DNA from: CAZMCH01 sp964564735
Lineage (GTDB): Bacteria > Poribacteria > DTPJ01
Direction of reading: 5' to 3'
Length of the DNA: 9,702 bases
Assembly (NCBI GenBank): GCA_964564735.1
Contig: CAZMCH010000126.1
Coordinates: 1-9,702, forward strand
Below, one piece after another: positions 6,878 to 9,702 of the stretch. Below the pieces are notes generated by a model. It worked only from the letters and a program-made list of their open reading frames with translations. It ran no database searches and was not told the DNA's origin. The first letter of the stretch is position 1; every line of letters begins with the position of its first letter. A program made the position numbers and the translations under genes.

Positions 6878-7393
6878 TTATTTTAATTTATGAACAGCTT
6901 CTAAAACTGCGTCATAATCTGGATGGTGTGATGTATCATCAACAATCTGAACATAATTAATTATTCCTTCTTTGTCGATTACAAAGACAGCCCTTGCCAG
7001 AAGACGCAATTCTTTTATAAGAACACCATAGGCAATACCAAACGAAGCATCACGATGATCTGATAAGGTTTGAACATTTGTTACACCTTCTGCACCACAC
7101 CATCGTTTTTGAGCATAGGGTAAATCCATACTAATAGTTATTATTTTTATATCTGATCCTATGTTTTCAGCTTCTTTATTAAATCTTTTTGTCTGGAGAT
7201 CACATAAACCAGTATCAAGAGATAATACAGAAGATATAATAATAGTATTTCCTTTGAAAGATGAATATTTTACTTCATTCCCTGAATTATCTAATACAGT
7301 AAAATCAGGGGCAATATCACCTATCCTGATTTCATTACCAACAAGAGTTACCGGATTGCCACTTTTAGTTATAATACCTGATCTTTCTTTCAT
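6878..7393 (-). CDS. tpx: Thiol peroxidase (Tpx-type peroxiredoxin) with altered active-site motif
   Basis: This 171-residue thioredoxin-fold peroxiredoxin matches Tpx along its length: KERSGIITKSGNPVTLVG at the start, GDIAPDFTVLD (25-35), SMDLPYAQKRWCGAEG (88-103), LSDHRDASFG (110-119) and LIKELRLLARAVFVID (125-140). C64 is the peroxidatic cysteine, C99 the resolving cysteine and R130 the conserved arginine. The active-site loop reads LSLDTGLC where the family has PSLDTPVC, so the proline of the PxxxTxxC signature is Leu57 and the second proline is Gly62. I chose ATG 7393-7391, preceded by an AGGGGGT ribosome site; a GTG nine bases further upstream lies inside that site. The role is reduction of hydrogen peroxide and small hydroperoxides, and it precedes desulfoferrodoxin in one likely operon. 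Whether the altered loop lowers activity is unknown. Confidence 0.93.
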   Translation of the reverse strand: MKERSGIITKSGNPVTLVGNEIRIGDIAPDFTVLDNSGNEVKYSSFKGNTIIISSVLSLDTGLCDLQTKRFNKEAENIGSDIKIITISMDLPYAQKRWCGAEGVTNVQTLSDHRDASFGIAYGVLIKELRLLARAVFVIDKEGIINYVQIVDDTSHHPDYDAVLEAVHKLK

Positions 7394-7408
7394 AAAATAC
7401 ACCCCCTT

Positions 7409-7422
7409 ATTTCATATGAAAT
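7409..7422. promoter_or_regulatory. 14-bp perfect palindrome next to the tpx ribosome site
   Basis: ATTTCATATGAAAT is a perfect palindrome lying a few bases upstream of the tpx Shine-Dalgarno sequence. It could be an operator for a dimeric regulator, or a chance AT-rich palindrome. It does not match the PerR or Fur consensus boxes. Confidence 0.3.
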
Positions 7423-7889
7423 CAAAATATTAAACATCAGTAATGTAATGCTTATTCCCAAAAATATGCTAAAATCTAATCTAAAAATATGGATTTGGAT
7501 AAAATCACCTGAGTCAAAGTTTTTATACCTTATGATTGAGATTTGTGTTTATATTAACTATTATAATGAATAGAAACATTATACAAAAACGACAGAAATT
7601 CTCAATTAAAGAACCAAAAACAATACGCAAAATAGTTCATTCAAAATGGTGTATAGAGAGCAATCTTTATGGTTTGACGATAAATCAGATAATAGAGGAG
7701 ATGATATTTAGTTTTATATGTCAGAAATGGCGAATGTCTTATGTAACGTTTGATGGATAGAGCTAGTTGGCATTCGGAATGATGGAGATAAGAGAGTCCA
7801 AATATTATGAATTAACAATGAATTATAGATTCAAATAATCTCAGTTTGCCTGCCTAATTGAGTAGTTCCAGTTACCTTTTATTGATACT

Positions 7890-7911
7890 GTCAAATTTTT
7901 GACGATTTGAC
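7890..7911. promoter_or_regulatory. TTTGAC half-site cluster upstream of the LamG promoter
   Basis: GTCAAA (7890-7895) and TTTGAC (7898-7903) form an inverted repeat with a 2-base centre, and a third TTTGAC follows in direct orientation at 7906-7911. The cluster ends 33 bases before the -35 of the LamG promoter, a position suited to an activator. The regulator is unknown. Confidence 0.4.
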
Positions 7912-7944
7912 TGAGTGAGAATCTCTAGATAAAAGGAAAAATTC

Positions 7945-7973
7945 TTGACATAGATATTATAAACATTTATAAT
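7945..7973 (+). promoter_or_regulatory. Perfect-consensus sigma70 promoter for the LamG pair
   Basis: TTGACA (7945-7950), a 17-base spacer and TATAAT (7968-7973) match the housekeeping consensus at every position. Transcription would start near 7980, about 85 bases before the first LamG gene. This predicts strong expression of the LamG pair. Confidence 0.8.
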
Positions 7974-8064
7974 ACGTTTAGACTTCTTCAATAAATCCTG
8001 TTAGAATCTTTCAGGATAATCTTTTATAATGTATTTTCCTAAAATTTGGAGGGAGGGAAGATAA

Positions 8065-8823
8065 GTGTTAAGATTAACATGGGTTCTAATTTTCTTGTTT
8101 GTTCCTGTATTGTTTGCTTCTTCTGCGGTAAAGCCAGAGAATTTCGTAGGCGTATGGTTGTTTGATGAAGGGAAAGGCGATATAATAGATGATTCATCAG
8201 GTAACGGTCATGAAGGAAAAATGCAGGCAGCAAAGTGGACAGATGGTAAGTTTGGCAAAGCCTTGCTATTTGAGGGAGCTGGAGAGGTTAAAATTAACTC
8301 TACTGAAAAGCTCAATCTTGGTGACAAATTTACTATGATGGCTTATTTTTATGCAAATGCTACGGTTGATTGGCATCAAATTATCGCAAAGAATAATGAG
8401 TATCTATTGCGTATTGATCCGCCTGGTGAAGGCAAAAATATGTCTGCATTTGTATTTATAGCTGGTGGTTGGGAGCCTCGCGCTAGCGCAGGTGTGCCAG
8501 ATACTAAAACATGGATTCACTTTGCAGCGACCTATGATGCAAAAACTACATTCCTCACAGTTTATGTCGATGGAGAGAAAAAAGGGCAAAGTGCAAGAGC
8601 AGGCAAACCAGCAGCAAACAATGAACCAGTTACATTTGGTCATTGGGGTGGAGGATCAAGATTTCAAGGAATTATCGATGATGTAGCTATCCTAAATGTC
8701 GTTTTAGAACAACAGGACATTAAAAATATTGCTGAGAATGGCTTAAAAACTGTTTTAGGTGTACAAAGTGTGCAGTCTGTTGGAAAACTAGCAAGCACAT
8801 GGGGAGACGTAAAGTATCGCTAA
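8065..8823 (+). CDS. Secreted LamG / concanavalin A-like domain protein, first paralog
   Basis: This 252-residue protein has an N-terminal signal peptide (MLR, then a hydrophobic run at about 4-18, with likely cleavage near FASSA at 17-21) and one LamG/concanavalin A-like jelly roll at about 28-225. Domain blocks include VGVWLFDEG (28-36), DSSGNGH (43-49), GKFGKALLF (61-69), DWHQIIAKNN (102-111), YLLRIDPPGEG (113-123), GGWEPRAS (134-141), HFAATY (152-157) and a GHWGGGSRF block (192-200). A short linker leads to a terminal KLASTWGDVK (241-250). No catalytic domain is attached. Such domains usually bind carbohydrate or protein outside the cell; the ligand is unknown. The start is GTG after a purine-rich GGAGGGAGGGAAG site, and no in-frame ATG lies nearby. 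It is followed 33 bases later by a paralog. Confidence 0.85.
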   Translation: MLRLTWVLIFLFVPVLFASSAVKPENFVGVWLFDEGKGDIIDDSSGNGHEGKMQAAKWTDGKFGKALLFEGAGEVKINSTEKLNLGDKFTMMAYFYANATVDWHQIIAKNNEYLLRIDPPGEGKNMSAFVFIAGGWEPRASAGVPDTKTWIHFAATYDAKTTFLTVYVDGEKKGQSARAGKPAANNEPVTFGHWGGGSRFQGIIDDVAILNVVLEQQDIKNIAENGLKTVLGVQSVQSVGKLASTWGDVKYR

Positions 8824-8856
8824 GTTTTAATTTTGTTAAATGGGAGGAGCTTTATA

Positions 8857-9633
8857 ATGAAATCATGCAATTTGATTAAATTTGCTTGTATTTTGGCTTT
8901 TATCCTTGTCCCAATTTTGGTATGTAATGGCGCAATTGATCCAAAAACCGCTGTTGGTGTATGGTTATTTGACGAAGGCGTTGGAGCTGTAGCAGGTGAT
9001 TCTTCTGGAAATGGTCATGATGGAAAGATCGCAGTCGCAACATGGGCAAATGGCAAATTTGGTAAAGCCCTTTTGTTTGCCGGAGATGCATCGGTTGAGG
9101 TTGCTTCTACTGCAAAGCTAAACAATGGCGGTCAATATACTTTGATGGCATATTTTAATGCAAATACGCTAAACGATTGGCACCAGATTATAGCCAAAAA
9201 TAATCAATATCTTCTCCGTATCGATCCGCCAGGAGAAGGTGGCAAATTGTCATCATTTGTTAACCTAAATGGCGGATGGGAACCTCGTGCTAGTGCTATT
9301 GTTCCCGACAAAGATAAGTGGTATCATTTCGCTGCAACCTATAGTAGTGCAACAAAAAAATTGACTGTATTTGTTGATGGAGCAAAGGCTGGCGAAAGCG
9401 ATAGAGAAGGTAACCCAACCGCAAATAATGATCCTGTAACATTTGGTCATTGGGGCGGTGGTTCTCGTTTCAGAGGCTTGATTGATGAAGTCGCCATCTT
9501 CAATGTTGCTTTGTCAGAAGCAGACATCAAGACTATTGTAACAAATGGTCTAGCTAATGCTCTCGGTCTTGCAGGACCATCAAGCGTTAGACCTTCTGAA
9601 AAAATAGCAACTACTTGGGGTAATCTGAAATAG
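8857..9633 (+). CDS. Secreted LamG / concanavalin A-like domain protein, second paralog
   Basis: This 258-residue protein is a tandem paralog of the gene just upstream, with well over half of the domain residues identical by eye. A signal peptide (MKSCNLIK, then a hydrophobic stretch to about 23, with likely cleavage near VCNGA) precedes one LamG domain at about 33-233. It repeats the same blocks: VGVWLFDEG, DSSGNGH, GKFGKALLF, DWHQIIAKNN, YLLRIDPPGEG, GGWEPRAS and GHWGGGSRF. The linker (GLAGPSSVRPSE) is longer and unlike that of the first copy, yet the end KIATTWGNLK (249-258) is again conserved. I chose ATG 8857 because GGGAGGAG at 8842-8849 lies 7 bases before it; an upstream in-frame TTG would put this site inside the gene. 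No promoter or terminator separates the two genes, so they are probably co-transcribed. An intrinsic terminator follows. Confidence 0.87.
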   Translation: MKSCNLIKFACILAFILVPILVCNGAIDPKTAVGVWLFDEGVGAVAGDSSGNGHDGKIAVATWANGKFGKALLFAGDASVEVASTAKLNNGGQYTLMAYFNANTLNDWHQIIAKNNQYLLRIDPPGEGGKLSSFVNLNGGWEPRASAIVPDKDKWYHFAATYSSATKKLTVFVDGAKAGESDREGNPTANNDPVTFGHWGGGSRFRGLIDEVAIFNVALSEADIKTIVTNGLANALGLAGPSSVRPSEKIATTWGNLK

Positions 9634-9652
9634 TTTTATCTCAATAATACTG

Positions 9653-9682
9653 AAGGCGGAGGCAAATGTCTCCGCTTTTTTT
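9653..9682 (+). terminator. Rho-independent terminator of the LamG pair
   Basis: GCGGAGGC (9656-9663) pairs with GTCTCCGC (9668-9675), including one G-U pair, around a 4-base AAAT loop, and is followed directly by seven T. It begins about 20 bases after the second LamG stop and clearly ends that transcript. Confidence 0.93.
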
Positions 9683-9702
9683 ATAGAGTCACCTATAATT
9701 TG

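Larger units (their letters stand above)
7394..8064. other. Long divergent spacer between tpx and the LamG pair
   Basis: This 670-bp AT-rich spacer holds a palindrome beside the tpx ribosome site, TTTGAC half-sites at 7890-7911 and the LamG promoter at 7945-7973. A TTGACT (minus strand, 7512-7517) could be a tpx -35, but no good -10 follows at normal spacing. Small frames at 7536-7760 resemble no protein I know and lack a good ribosome site. A decayed gene cannot be excluded. Confidence 0.5.

Noticed and set aside
7394..7402. Longer GTG start for the thiol peroxidase
   Set aside because: The GTG falls inside the Shine-Dalgarno sequence that serves the ATG at 7393, and Tpx homologs begin at the MKER position.
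7536..7760. 74-codon plus-strand frame in the tpx-LamG spacer
   Set aside because: The sequence is biased by local A/T content, has no convincing ribosome site and resembles no family I recognise. Weak promoter-like TTGAGA...TATTAT bases overlap its own start.
8833..8856. TTG start extending the second LamG protein by eight residues
   Set aside because: It would put the strong GGGAGGAG ribosome site inside the gene and add a polar stretch in front of a normal signal peptide.
8857..8940. Second LamG protein as a lipoprotein
   Set aside because: The Cys in PILVCNGA lacks the small residue at -1 of a lipobox, and cleavage after NGA by the ordinary signal peptidase fits better.

Overview
This AT-rich bacterial window carries accessory carbohydrate and stress genes. 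The best guess at the source is Candidatus Poribacteria or a related uncultured lineage. The clues are two secreted LamG proteins with the GVWLFDEG...DSSGNGH start that I associate with Poribacteria, a TIM-barrel isomerase of a type I associate with Poribacteria and Planctomycetes, and a BECR-like/DUF2283 gene pair. This assignment rests on recognised sequence style, not on a marker gene.

Layout. Positions 1-298 hold a nested array of C-run/G-run repeats with no gene. A minus-strand operon follows, reading from high to low coordinates: a GH95 alpha-L-fucosidase-type enzyme (5316-3019), a small BECR-fold toxin-like protein (3013-2681), a DUF2283 partner gene broken by one in-frame TAA (2702-2478), and a GH127/DUF1680 beta-L-arabinofuranosidase-type enzyme (2403-547). 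The operon starts from a good sigma70-type promoter at 5434-5462. A 340-bp divergent spacer separates it from a plus-strand hydroxypyruvate-isomerase-like gene (5657-6418), which has its own near-consensus promoter. A shared hairpin at 6437-6461 lies where this gene meets a minus-strand oxidative-stress pair: thiol peroxidase (7393-6878), then desulfoferrodoxin (6849-6475). After a 670-bp spacer, a perfect-consensus promoter (7945-7973) drives two tandem paralogous secreted LamG proteins (8065-8823 and 8857-9633), which end at a strong intrinsic terminator (9653-9682).

How the genes fit together. GH95 and GH127 both lack signal peptides, so they probably trim terminal L-fucose/L-galactose and L-arabinofuranose residues from imported oligosaccharides. 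The isomerase may feed a small sugar-derived acid or ketose into central metabolism. Desulfoferrodoxin reduces superoxide to peroxide and thiol peroxidase removes the peroxide, which suits an anaerobe or microaerophile. The LamG pair is exported and probably binds glycans or acts at the cell surface.

The most unusual points are the toxin-like gene coupled inside a glycosidase operon with a nonsense-broken partner, a thiol peroxidase that lacks the proline of the peroxiredoxin signature, the shared C-terminal TWG motif of the LamG pair, and the nested G/C-run repeat array.
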